Position numbers and translations under genes: made by a program. 42,622 nt of DNA from Mycobacterium sp. 852002-40037_SCH5390672 (GTDB taxonomy: Bacteria > Actinomycetota > Actinomycetes > Mycobacteriales > Mycobacteriaceae), in the NCBI RefSeq assembly GCF_001665875.1, contig NZ_LZTA01000125.1, positions 1-42,622 of the forward strand, written 5' to 3'. Position 1 is the stretch's first letter. The number at the start of each line of letters is the position of its first letter. Shown piece after piece: positions 35,567 through 42,622 of this stretch. Below the pieces are notes generated by a model. That model was given only the letters and a program-made list of their open reading frames with translations. It ran no database searches and had not been told where the DNA came from.

Positions 35567-36643
35567 GTGAAACTCGGGCAGACATTCGATCCGCGAAGAA
35601 ATGCACTCAATGCGTGGCGCCTGGTGATGGCCAGTGCAGTCGTCCTGCAACACTGCTGGCCGCTCACCGGTCACACGGCTCCGGGACTCGGAGGCCTTTA
35701 CGACGTGTCAGTCGATGGGTTCTTTGTTCTTTCCGGATTCCTGATCACCGCCAGCTGGCTCCGCAACCCGCGTCCTCGCGAGTACTTCGTCGCGCGCGCC
35801 CTTCGCATCTTTCCTGGGTTGTGGGTCTGCCTTATCGTCGTCGCGTTCGTTATAGCGCCGATCGGCGTGGCAGTTCAGGGCGGCTCGGCGAAAAAGCTGC
35901 TGATGTCCACCGCGCCAATCGAATACGTCCTGAACAATGCGGTACTCAACGTGTATCACACCAGCATCGCGGGAACACCGAACGGAGTCCCGTGGCCGCA
36001 CGTCTGGGATGGAACTCTTTGGACTCTCATCTTTGAATTGTTCTGCTATATCGGAGTCGCCGCAGCCGGCATGACCGGGCTGCTCGGTCGCCGTTGGGCC
36101 GTGCCTGTGGCTTTCCTACTGGCCGTTTCCTTGGCAGCGGTCGTGTCCTACCCGGCTTTCGCGGTGCAAACGATCCCGCAGATGATCGGGCGCTTCGCTG
36201 TCGTGTTCCTCGCCGGAATGCTCATACATCAATTCCGAGACGTACTTCCCGCACGGTGGTCGCTCGTCGCCCTGAGCATGGTCATCGTTTTGGCGTCCGC
36301 TCTGCTCATGGTCAATTACCGGGTGGTGGCTGCCATTCCGTTGGCTTACGCCGTCATTGTTTCAGGCGCCCTGATTCGCAATCCGCGCTTCAGGCTGCGC
36401 ACCGACTTGTCCTATGGCGTATATATTTACGGATGGCCGACGCAACAGTTGCTGGTCATCTGTGGGCTTGGGTTTTTGAATCCGTTCGCGTTCGCGGTCG
36501 TTGCTGGCACCGCGACCGTGTCGCTCGCCGGCGGGAGTTGGTTCCTGGTTGAAAAGCGAGCGATTGCGTTGAAATCTCGTTTTACCCAAAAGAGGCTTGG
36601 TGTGCCCGCCGCCACCGTCCAGCAGGAGGCGACTTCTGGCTGA
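35567..36643 (+). CDS. Membrane acyltransferase, acyltransferase-3 (OafA-like) family
   Basis: 358 residues with about ten membrane spans. The family mark R-x10-H is present (Arg18, His29), as is DGFFVLSGFLIT near 50-61 and the RALRIFPGLW element after PREYF. These enzymes move an acetyl or other acyl group onto extracytoplasmic sugars; homologues acylate mycobacterial glycolipids, including GPL sugars (Atf). It starts at GTG 35567 with a GGTGGAG SD. The gene is alone on its strand, followed by a small ORF and then a low-GC methyltransferase on the other strand. Acylating a sugar of the locus product is a reasonable inference. Confidence 0.9.
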   Translation: MKLGQTFDPRRNALNAWRLVMASAVVLQHCWPLTGHTAPGLGGLYDVSVDGFFVLSGFLITASWLRNPRPREYFVARALRIFPGLWVCLIVVAFVIAPIGVAVQGGSAKKLLMSTAPIEYVLNNAVLNVYHTSIAGTPNGVPWPHVWDGTLWTLIFELFCYIGVAAAGMTGLLGRRWAVPVAFLLAVSLAAVVSYPAFAVQTIPQMIGRFAVVFLAGMLIHQFRDVLPARWSLVALSMVIVLASALLMVNYRVVAAIPLAYAVIVSGALIRNPRFRLRTDLSYGVYIYGWPTQQLLVICGLGFLNPFAFAVVAGTATVSLAGGSWFLVEKRAIALKSRFTQKRLGVPAATVQQEATSG

Positions 36644-36673
36644 CTAGGCTCGCGGGCGATAGGGACTGCGACG

Positions 36674-36838
36674 ATGCCTCTACCAGGTCATCAACCAAGG
36701 GAGCGCTTGCAGGCTGCTTACGACGCGACCCGCGCCCGAAGTACGTCAGGCGGACTTTACAACGAACCCACGGCGCGCCTAGCCCAGCAATTGTTGCTGA
36801 ATTTGTTGCGACTGGCTTGCTTTAGTCGTCGAATCTGA
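36674..36838 (+). CDS. Short ORF, possible gene stump (54 aa)
   Basis: ATG 36674 opens 54 codons beginning MPLPGHQPRERLQAAYDA. The first 35 codons are GC-rich and protein-like. The rest runs into the AT-rich 3' end of the methyltransferase on the other strand, where the base composition changes abruptly. It may be the N-terminal stump of a gene cut by insertion of the low-GC segment, or chance. There is no clear SD. Confidence 0.22.
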   Translation: MPLPGHQPRERLQAAYDATRARSTSGGLYNEPTARLAQQLLLNLLRLACFSRRI

Positions 36839-37681
36839 AATCGCATCAGGAGCCGTAGGCAGTTTTACCCAATCTGCAATGCGATCATCAAACAGTATCT
36901 TTTTCTGCAAAATGATTTGATACTGAGCATGCAAAACTTTGTATTCGCCGGTGTGGTATTTCAAAAATTGGTTGATTGCCCATGCCGTGTTGGCTCGCGC
37001 CCGAGGATAAGCGGGCCACATAACGTCATCGAAGATCATGATTCCGCCTTGACTTAACAGGCGCCAGGCATTGAGTCCATCGACGATGGCGTCATCGGAG
37101 AAGTGCGATCCATCCACATAAATGACGTCAAATTTCTGCTGTTCATCGATCAGCTGCGGCAACACACTTAGTGATGATCCCTTGCGTTTCGTTACGCGAT
37201 CCGCCCCCGATGCAGTGTTATTGTCAAAACGGACTTCAAGATCTTGCAATTCCGGCGTGGCATGGTAGTGCCATTCGTCACTGCCAGCCCAGGTGTCAAC
37301 CGCTGTCAACTGACCATGCGTGAAGTAGGTCAGAAGAAACAGGCTCGAGCGCCCTTCCCATGACCCGATTTCGAGAATGCGTACCGGGTCCGAACGATCG
37401 AAGACTTTCGGGAAGGTGACAGACCACGGCACGATATTCATGTCGAACCAGCGCTCTTTGAATTGCCCCTGCGCCGCATGTCCTTCAAACTCCGCACGAA
37501 CCTCGGCAAGATGCTTTGCCGTGTGCGATGGAATTCCCAACTTGACCAGATGATAGCGCAACGCGTCGGTAAGATAATGCCTTATTACGGCAGGGCGCAT
37601 TGCGCCGAGCCACCAAAAAAACAGAAATGTAAGGCTTCGGGGCGTCCAACGAAATTTCAGTTTAGGCGTCAGGCTGGTCAT
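36779..37681 (-). CDS. Class I SAM methyltransferase, low-GC, probably acquired
   Basis: 300 residues from ATG 37681, with AAGGA upstream; an earlier in-frame start without an SD would add 21 residues. Motif I is ILEIGSWEGRSSLFLL, the acidic motif is TAVDTWAG, and the post-motifs FDVIYVDGSHF and GGIMIFDDVMWP fit Methyltransf_24/CmcI-type enzymes. The N-terminus carries a short hydrophobic segment (LTFLFFWWLGAM). Two sampled 60-base lines are 37% and 48% G+C against about 70% in the next gene, so recent transfer is likely. The C-terminal tail is Gln/Ser-rich (ASQSQQIQQQLLG). Its probable role is methylation of a sugar or acyl group; the exact acceptor is unknown. Confidence 0.82.
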   Translation of the reverse strand: MTSLTPKLKFRWTPRSLTFLFFWWLGAMRPAVIRHYLTDALRYHLVKLGIPSHTAKHLAEVRAEFEGHAAQGQFKERWFDMNIVPWSVTFPKVFDRSDPVRILEIGSWEGRSSLFLLTYFTHGQLTAVDTWAGSDEWHYHATPELQDLEVRFDNNTASGADRVTKRKGSSLSVLPQLIDEQQKFDVIYVDGSHFSDDAIVDGLNAWRLLSQGGIMIFDDVMWPAYPRARANTAWAINQFLKYHTGEYKVLHAQYQIILQKKILFDDRIADWVKLPTAPDAISDSTTKASQSQQIQQQLLG

Positions 37682-37926
37682 GTTTTCCTTGGTCTTGTTT
37701 GAAAAGGTCGGTGCTGTCCGTCTCGCAGCTCGAATGGCACCCAATGATGCCGTTTCGGCGCGATCATGGCCGGCGTCGATGGATACTAACAGGCGGCCGC
37801 CGAGTTGCGCGGCACTTTGGCCCGTCGCCGGGGTCCTCGACGGTTGAGGTCACCGAGGTCCCTGCCGCCGCGAGAGTGCGAACCAGCACGACAGCGTGAG
37901 AGAAGCCGACGGTCCGCCACCGCCTG

Positions 37927-39195
37927 TCAGGCAAGATGCCTCGAATGCGCAAAGCTTTCCACTAGATCGGCGGCGTTGGCGACGCTTTCGGCTGGCGTCG
38001 TCATACGGGTGGCGAGCTCGCGGGCTCGGATCGCGTACTCCGGGGCGAGGATTCGCCGCAGGTCCGTAACCAGCGATTCGCAGGTGGTACTCGAAAAACG
38101 CCGGGCGGTACCCACTTTCAATCGCTTGACCGCGGCGCCCCACAACCTCTGGTTGACGTCCATCGAGAGGATCAGGGTGGGAACTCCGGCGCGCAGGCTT
38201 GCGGCCGTGGTGCCTGAGCCGCCGTGGTGGACGACCGCCCGGCAGGCAGGAAAGACCGCTGCGTAATTGACGCCTCCCACCACCTTGACGTGGTCGCCGT
38301 GTCGAACGTCCCTGAAGTCACTCCAGCCAGCGCAAATCAACGCGCGCTCGCCCAACTGCGCACAGGCAGAGCCGATCATTTGGATCGCCTCGGCGGGGGA
38401 TTCCACGGGCATGCTGCCGAATCCGAAACAAATCGGCGGGGTTCCCGCGGCGATCCACGAGGAGACTTCGTCGTCGGCCCGCGTCGTCAGCTCCATTGTC
38501 AACGAGCCGACGAAGGGCCGCTGGCCGTTCCACTTGGCCCATTCCGCCGCCAGCCCTGGGAAGCACACCTCGTCGTAGGCTTGGATTTCCAGCGCTCCGC
38601 TTTCAACGATGCGCCGCGCGGCGGGACTGTTGGCTTTGGGCAATCCCAGTTCGTGGCGCTGCGCCCGCTCAACTTTGTTATTCAGGAACCAGCCCAGCCA
38701 GTCGAATGCCGTCATCGCGAAACGCGCCAGCGGCGGCGGCAGAATCGGCACAAGCTGGCCGTTGGCCCGTACCGGGACATGATGCAAAGTAGCCAACGGA
38801 ATCTTCAGGTACTCCGCGACGCTAATCGCGGCCTCCTGATAGCTCAACCCGACGAACAGCAGGTCGGCCCCCTCCGCCACCGCCGTCAGAGTCTTGCTCA
38901 TCTGCGTCCAGATCTCGTCGCTGAGCTCCCACATCTCGTGCCACAGCCTGCGCAGTTCGCTGATCTTCCAGAAGGCACCGAAAAAAGACGTCCAGAAGTT
39001 GCGGTAGACGTCCAACCACGTCTGCGTATCCAGCCCGTACGCGACGGCCGAGACGCCCGCGGCCTCGACAAAACCGACTGAATCGGGCGGCACGGCCATC
39101 CGTACCTCGTGCCCCCTGCGCACCAGCTCACGGCCGACAACCAGGGAAGGCTCGATATCGCCTCGGGTTCCGTAACTTGCCAGCACAAATTTCAT
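37927..39195 (-). CDS. GT1 glycosyltransferase, GPL Gtf / Rv1526c type (second copy)
   Basis: 422 residues from ATG 39195; the frame is open further upstream but without family similarity. The acceptor-domain start KFVLASYGTRGDIEPSLVVG and donor motif VHHGGSGTTAASLRAGVPTL match the paralogue at 30219-31502, and many internal blocks are shared (WAKWNGQRPFVG, GALEIQAYDEVCFPGLAAE). The two genes lie in the same direction 6.4 kb apart and probably arose by duplication; differences in the N-terminal half suggest different acceptors. It is likely to add a deoxysugar to a lipid or lipopeptide, as do the M. avium/M. smegmatis Gtf enzymes. Confidence 0.92.
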   Translation of the reverse strand: MKFVLASYGTRGDIEPSLVVGRELVRRGHEVRMAVPPDSVGFVEAAGVSAVAYGLDTQTWLDVYRNFWTSFFGAFWKISELRRLWHEMWELSDEIWTQMSKTLTAVAEGADLLFVGLSYQEAAISVAEYLKIPLATLHHVPVRANGQLVPILPPPLARFAMTAFDWLGWFLNNKVERAQRHELGLPKANSPAARRIVESGALEIQAYDEVCFPGLAAEWAKWNGQRPFVGSLTMELTTRADDEVSSWIAAGTPPICFGFGSMPVESPAEAIQMIGSACAQLGERALICAGWSDFRDVRHGDHVKVVGGVNYAAVFPACRAVVHHGGSGTTAASLRAGVPTLILSMDVNQRLWGAAVKRLKVGTARRFSSTTCESLVTDLRRILAPEYAIRARELATRMTTPAESVANAADLVESFAHSRHLA

Positions 39196-39349
39196 CGCGA
39201 GTCCCGAAGCCCTATCAGTTCTGTCCGTCTTGGCGTGACCCCCCCGCATCCCGACGAATGCTGTACCGGTAGCACTTTCAGCATGGATGCATGCCGGCGC
39301 CGAAGACGGCAAGCGCAACGGTGAAAAGCGTCCCGGCGGTTTTCATTAC

Positions 39350-40189
39350 TTACTTGCGCCAGAACACACCACATTGGTCGATCGTCACGATCTCGGACGA
39401 AATGCCATGTTTCGCCCGGTAGTCCGTGACGGCTTGCCGACAGCCGGCAAGGTTGTAGTCATCGATGATGCAGAAGCCTCCTGGGGACAATCGCGGGTAC
39501 AGCGCGTCGAGCGCTTGAATTGTCGATTCGTAGAGGTCACCGTCCAACCTCAACACCGCGATTTGCTCGATCGGGGCGTCCTGGAGCGTGTCCTTGAACC
39601 ATCCCGGAAGGAAGCGGACCTGATCGTCTAACAGTCCGTAGCGCTCGAAATTCGCGCGGACGTCCGCTTCTGACACCGCCAGCACAGGTGCCGCGTGGTG
39701 CAGTCCGAGCGCAAACCGCGGCAGCTTGTCCGCTTCGTAATTCGCGGTGTCCGGGGGTGGCACGCCCTCGAAAGAATCACATAGCCAAACCTGGCGCGTC
39801 TTATCCCCGTAGGCCGCCAGAACGGCGCGCATCAAGATGGACGCCCCGCCCCGCCACACTCCACACTCGACTAAATCACCGGGGATGGCCTCGGTCAGTA
39901 CCGTCTCGACGCATTGCTGCAGGCTAGTAAGCCGCTTCATTCCGATCATGGTCTCGGCGTCCACCGGCCAGTCCATGCCCAGGTCGCGCGCGCGCTGATC
40001 AAATGGGCGTTTACGAACCAGCATCACGTTGCGGTTTTTGAGAAATGGAAGCCACGTTAACCAGCCCACGCTGGCGCGCATCCCCACCGGCCACCCGACG
40101 GGCACTAGCTGGTCCATGCCGTACCTAGTAAGGTCGCGCCGGATCTGATCGAGGTAGAGAGATCGGACGTCGCTATCGGTCACGGTCAA
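39350..40189 (-). CDS. TylF/macrocin-type O-methyltransferase
   Basis: About 279 residues from TTG 40189 (AGGGG nearby); GTG 40183 is an alternative, and the frame is open to 40303 without an SD. Family marks are DLVECGVWRGGASILMRAVL (motif I), DSFEGVPPP, LRLDGDLYEST and IIDDYN. TylF enzymes are SAM- and Mg-dependent O-methyltransferases, originally of macrolide sugars; mycobacterial relatives methylate rhamnose or other hexoses in GPL, phenolic glycolipid and LOS loci. The preceding MDWPVDAETMIGMKRL block is typical of the mycobacterial branch. It lies downstream of the epimerase on the same strand with a gap of about 250 bases. Confidence 0.9.
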   Translation of the reverse strand: MTVTDSDVRSLYLDQIRRDLTRYGMDQLVPVGWPVGMRASVGWLTWLPFLKNRNVMLVRKRPFDQRARDLGMDWPVDAETMIGMKRLTSLQQCVETVLTEAIPGDLVECGVWRGGASILMRAVLAAYGDKTRQVWLCDSFEGVPPPDTANYEADKLPRFALGLHHAAPVLAVSEADVRANFERYGLLDDQVRFLPGWFKDTLQDAPIEQIAVLRLDGDLYESTIQALDALYPRLSPGGFCIIDDYNLAGCRQAVTDYRAKHGISSEIVTIDQCGVFWRK

Positions 40190-40440
40190 AATCGCCCCTG
40201 TCTCGCATGCCAGTAGTGCCGGAGGTGAGCCTAGACGCCTATCGAAGTCGTCAATGTGCGTTTGGAGTTTTTTCGGTCGCGCCGCCGGCGTTCGATTCGT
40301 CACACCGGCGGGTTCGCGCCGTTAGCAGGCATTCAGGTCAGTGACCGCGTTCTGCACGCGGCAACTCCGACGCGAGCCGGGCGCGTGCACAGATTACCCT
40401 AGCGCTCGCATGGCGCGAGAAAACGGGAGCGGTTGCCCAG

Positions 40441-41571
40441 TCAGTGACGCCCTGAAGGCTGTATCGAAGGACTCTGTGCATGTGTGTGATCACGTGCCGC
40501 CGAACGTATTTCGGGCTGTTGGTCAATCCATTCGAGCAGGGCTCGCAGCCCGTCGTCGAGCTTCCACTTGGGATGCCAGTGGAGCTCCTCACTTGCCGAT
40601 TCGATGTTGCAGCTCGCGGCGCGTATGTCGCCGTCGCGGAACTTGGGTATGACGACCGGTTCGGGTGCGCCGAAAATGGCAGCGATCTTCCGAGCAAGCT
40701 CGTGGATGGTAATGCCGTTGCCCGAGCCGATGTCCAGGCAGCGGGATTCGGCGGCAGGTCTTTGTACTGTGGCGAACAGCGCGTCGACGACATCATCGAT
40801 ATAGACGAGATCGCGGACGATCCGGCCGTCCTCGTACACCTCCGACGGGAGTTTCTCGCGCGACAAGCGCGCGAAGAACGGGACCACCCCCGTGTACGGA
40901 TTGGTCAGGGACTGGCCCGGCCCGTAAGCATTCTGCAGTCGCAGCACACTGAGCCTGGTGTCATGCGCGGAGCACCAGGCGGCCAACAGGTGCTCCTGAG
41001 CGAGTTTGGTGGCGCCGTATATGTTGGTCGGTCGCGGCTCGGTTTCGCCGGCGCGGTTCGGCAGCGGCATCGCCGGTTCGCCCGTAGGCCCTACCGGATC
41101 CCAGACCCCGGCGAGCAGCTGTGCATGGCTGCGGGGTCGCGGATAGAAAATATCTGTGCCGGATTGCCAAGCGCCTTCGCCATAGACGGCACGCGAGGAC
41201 GCCAACACGAGCTGGTCGGGCACCAATTGACAGCGGCCCAGCGCGTCGAGGAGCTGGGTGGTGCCTACCACGTTCACCGATCCGTGGCGGGTCGCTTGGG
41301 ACAGCGATTGCGCTGTTCCCGTCTCGGCCGCCAAATGGACGATCTGTGCGGGGCGGAACAGTCGAAGCACAGCATCCCAGTCGGGCGCGTGGGTGACGTC
41401 GCCGGTGAAAAGCCGCACCGACGGCGCAAGCTTTAGGGTTGGACGCTCCCCGTGTACCTGCGGAAGCAGGACATCCATGATGGCGACGTCGTAACCGGCC
41501 TCGACGAGACGGCGCGAAAGCAGGGAGCCGATAAATCCTGCCCCACCAGTGATGAGCACGGACGCTGACAA
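40441..41571 (-). CDS. NAD-dependent sugar epimerase/dehydratase (extended SDR)
   Basis: 376 residues from TTG 41571, selected because a perfect AGGAGG lies nine bases upstream; an in-frame GTG at 41598 sits before that SD. The nucleotide-binding motif is GGAGFIG; Ser and Tyr-x-x-x-Lys catalytic residues appear in LASSRAVYGEG and NIYGATK (numbered from the GTG: about S135, Y194, K198). This is the GalE/RmlB/WbpP-like group acting on NDP-sugars. A LQNAYGPGQSLTNPYTGVV stretch is characteristic of NDP-sugar epimerases. It is likely to supply a modified deoxyhexose for the locus, together with the C-methyltransferase upstream on the same strand, about 145 bases away. Confidence 0.92.
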   Translation of the reverse strand: MSASVLITGGAGFIGSLLSRRLVEAGYDVAIMDVLLPQVHGERPTLKLAPSVRLFTGDVTHAPDWDAVLRLFRPAQIVHLAAETGTAQSLSQATRHGSVNVVGTTQLLDALGRCQLVPDQLVLASSRAVYGEGAWQSGTDIFYPRPRSHAQLLAGVWDPVGPTGEPAMPLPNRAGETEPRPTNIYGATKLAQEHLLAAWCSAHDTRLSVLRLQNAYGPGQSLTNPYTGVVPFFARLSREKLPSEVYEDGRIVRDLVYIDDVVDALFATVQRPAAESRCLDIGSGNGITIHELARKIAAIFGAPEPVVIPKFRDGDIRAASCNIESASEELHWHPKWKLDDGLRALLEWIDQQPEIRSAARDHTHAQSPSIQPSGRH

Positions 41572-41716
41572 GAGCCGACGCCTCCTGTTCGGATACACGG
41601 GAAATGAGTGAGCAAAACGCGTGGAGGAGATTGGAATCCGGGTCGATCATATCGGCGACTCCTGCGGGTTAGTGATATCGCCCGGTGATTGTGCACAGGC
41701 TTCGGGGAACCCTGCG

Positions 41717-42622
41717 TTACACGAGGTGAACCTTCGGCGCGTACAAAATCCAGCGGCCACCGTTCTCGCGGAACCGATGTTCTTTGGCCATTATCTCCTC
41801 GGCGTGGTTCCAGGCGAACAGCAGTGCGTAGTCAGGGTACGGGTCGGAGAAGCATTCGGGCGGACGCACCGGAATTTTCGTGCCTGGTGTGACACGGCCC
41901 TGCTTCTCCGGAGTCGAATCGCAGACCATGGGGAGCAGCTCGGGGCCGATATTGCAATAGTTCATCACCGTGGCGCTCCTTGAGGTGGCCCCATAGCCCA
42001 CCACGCGTCGACCGTCGGAACGCAGCTTGCGGAGAAGGGAGACGAGGTCCGTCCGGATGCGATCGACGGCGACGGAGAAGTTGCCAAAGGTCGCCGCCTC
42101 GGCAAGCCCGTCGGCTTTCTCGCGCGCTAGAAATTCTGCGACGGTGGCGGCCGGCTTCGCAGTACCCGGGCGGGCGACCGTGTAGCGGATGGAGCCCCCG
42201 TGCAAAGGAAGGTGCTCGGCATCGATTAGCTCGAAGCCGAACTGATCGGCCAGCGCCTGCACCGATCGAACCGCGAACAGGTAAATGTGTTCGTCATAAA
42301 TTTGGTCGAAATAGACACAGCCCAGGATGTCGCCGAGATAGCGATCCTCGAACACGAAAAGCCCGTCCGGCGCAAGCAGGATGTCGACACCCAGGAAAAT
42401 CGAATCGAGGTAGGAAATGTGGCTAATCGCGTTCGCGGAATAGATCAGCTGTGCCGACCCGTGCTCGTCGCGAATCTTGGTAGCCGTCGATGCGTTGAAG
42501 AAGTCTTTCAACACGCTGACGCCGTAGGTCGCCGCCACGTCGGCTGCGACTGCGGCCGGGTCCACTCCCAAATGTCGGATTCCGGCCTGGCTCAGCGCCT
42601 TTAGCATGACACCGTCGTTGCT
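41717..42622 (-). CDS. Sugar C-methyltransferase, cut by window edge
   Basis: Only the C-terminal 302 residues are seen. The frame stays open to the right edge, where it reads SNDGVMLKAL, the SAM-binding loop of this family, so the true start is outside. FDQIYDEHIYLFAV is the family's FDxIYxEH motif. The C-terminal domain (VVGYGATSRSATVMNYCNIG, then CDSTPEKQGRVTPGT) is the Methyltransf_14 domain found in NDP-sugar C-methyltransferases of the TylC3/EryBIII/TcaB9 type. Such enzymes add a methyl branch at C-3 or C-5 of a 4-keto-deoxysugar. The Zn-binding N-terminal Cys cluster expected for the family would lie outside the window. It implies a branched deoxysugar in the product. Confidence 0.88.
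   Translation of the reverse strand, partial: SNDGVMLKALSQAGIRHLGVDPAAVAADVAATYGVSVLKDFFNASTATKIRDEHGSAQLIYSANAISHISYLDSIFLGVDILLAPDGLFVFEDRYLGDILGCVYFDQIYDEHIYLFAVRSVQALADQFGFELIDAEHLPLHGGSIRYTVARPGTAKPAATVAEFLAREKADGLAEAATFGNFSVAVDRIRTDLVSLLRKLRSDGRRVVGYGATSRSATVMNYCNIGPELLPMVCDSTPEKQGRVTPGTKIPVRPPECFSDPYPDYALLFAWNHAEEIMAKEHRFRENGGRWILYAPKVHLV

Overview
The window looks like chromosomal DNA of a Mycobacterium species, probably a slow grower. It is GC-rich, uses many GTG starts, and contains a block (16448-23874) in the same gene order as Rv1491c-mutA-mutB-(gap)-Rv1496-lipL of M. tuberculosis. The mazEF4 toxin-antitoxin pair that I recall between mutB and the MeaB gene in M. tuberculosis is absent here. 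No tRNA, rRNA or CRISPR array was seen.

Layout. (1) 1-1290: the 3' part of a sensor histidine kinase gene, then a short stretch of broken coding sequence. (2) 1291-11565, minus strand: a giant two-module NRPS, C-A-PCP-E-C-A-PCP-E-C. Its specificity residues read as Phe-like and Thr, the order and architecture expected of the first glycopeptidolipid (GPL) synthetase, Mps1. It ends just after a third condensation domain, and no partner synthetase, MbtH, thioesterase or reductase gene is in the window. An SD plus an ATGA stop/start overlap at its end points to a lost downstream gene. (3) 11566-14969: a patchy accessory region with an IS110-type transposase remnant, a low-GC gene of unknown function followed by a small ORF with a perfect SD, a membrane fatty-acid desaturase, and a strong hairpin. 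(4) 14970-17212: a small Pro/Gly-rich secreted protein, a membrane-anchored trypsin-like protease and a DedA/TVP38-type membrane protein. (5) 17393-23874: methylmalonyl-CoA mutase MutA/MutB, its G-protein chaperone MeaB, and the esterase LipL. (6) 24251-42622: a cell-surface glycoconjugate region with a glycosyltransferase-methyltransferase fusion, a DrrABC-like exporter, a sulfotransferase, two paralogous GPL/Rv1526c-type glycosyltransferases, three more SAM methyltransferases, a Gfo/Idh/MocA sugar dehydrogenase, a GMC oxidoreductase, an acyltransferase-3, an NAD-sugar epimerase and a sugar C-methyltransferase cut by the right edge.

How the parts may work together (inference): the NRPS could make or extend a D-Phe-D-(allo)Thr lipopeptide core. 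The right-hand genes could glycosylate, O-methylate, C-methylate, acylate and perhaps sulfate a glycolipid or lipopeptide, and the ABC transporter could export it. Methylmalonyl-CoA metabolism in between would feed methyl-branched lipids, but it is core metabolism and may simply mark the insertion site. Whether the NRPS and the sugar genes serve the same product cannot be decided from this window. Mixed orientation, changing base composition, decayed fragments and the missing NRPS partner suggest a region assembled and rearranged by transfer.
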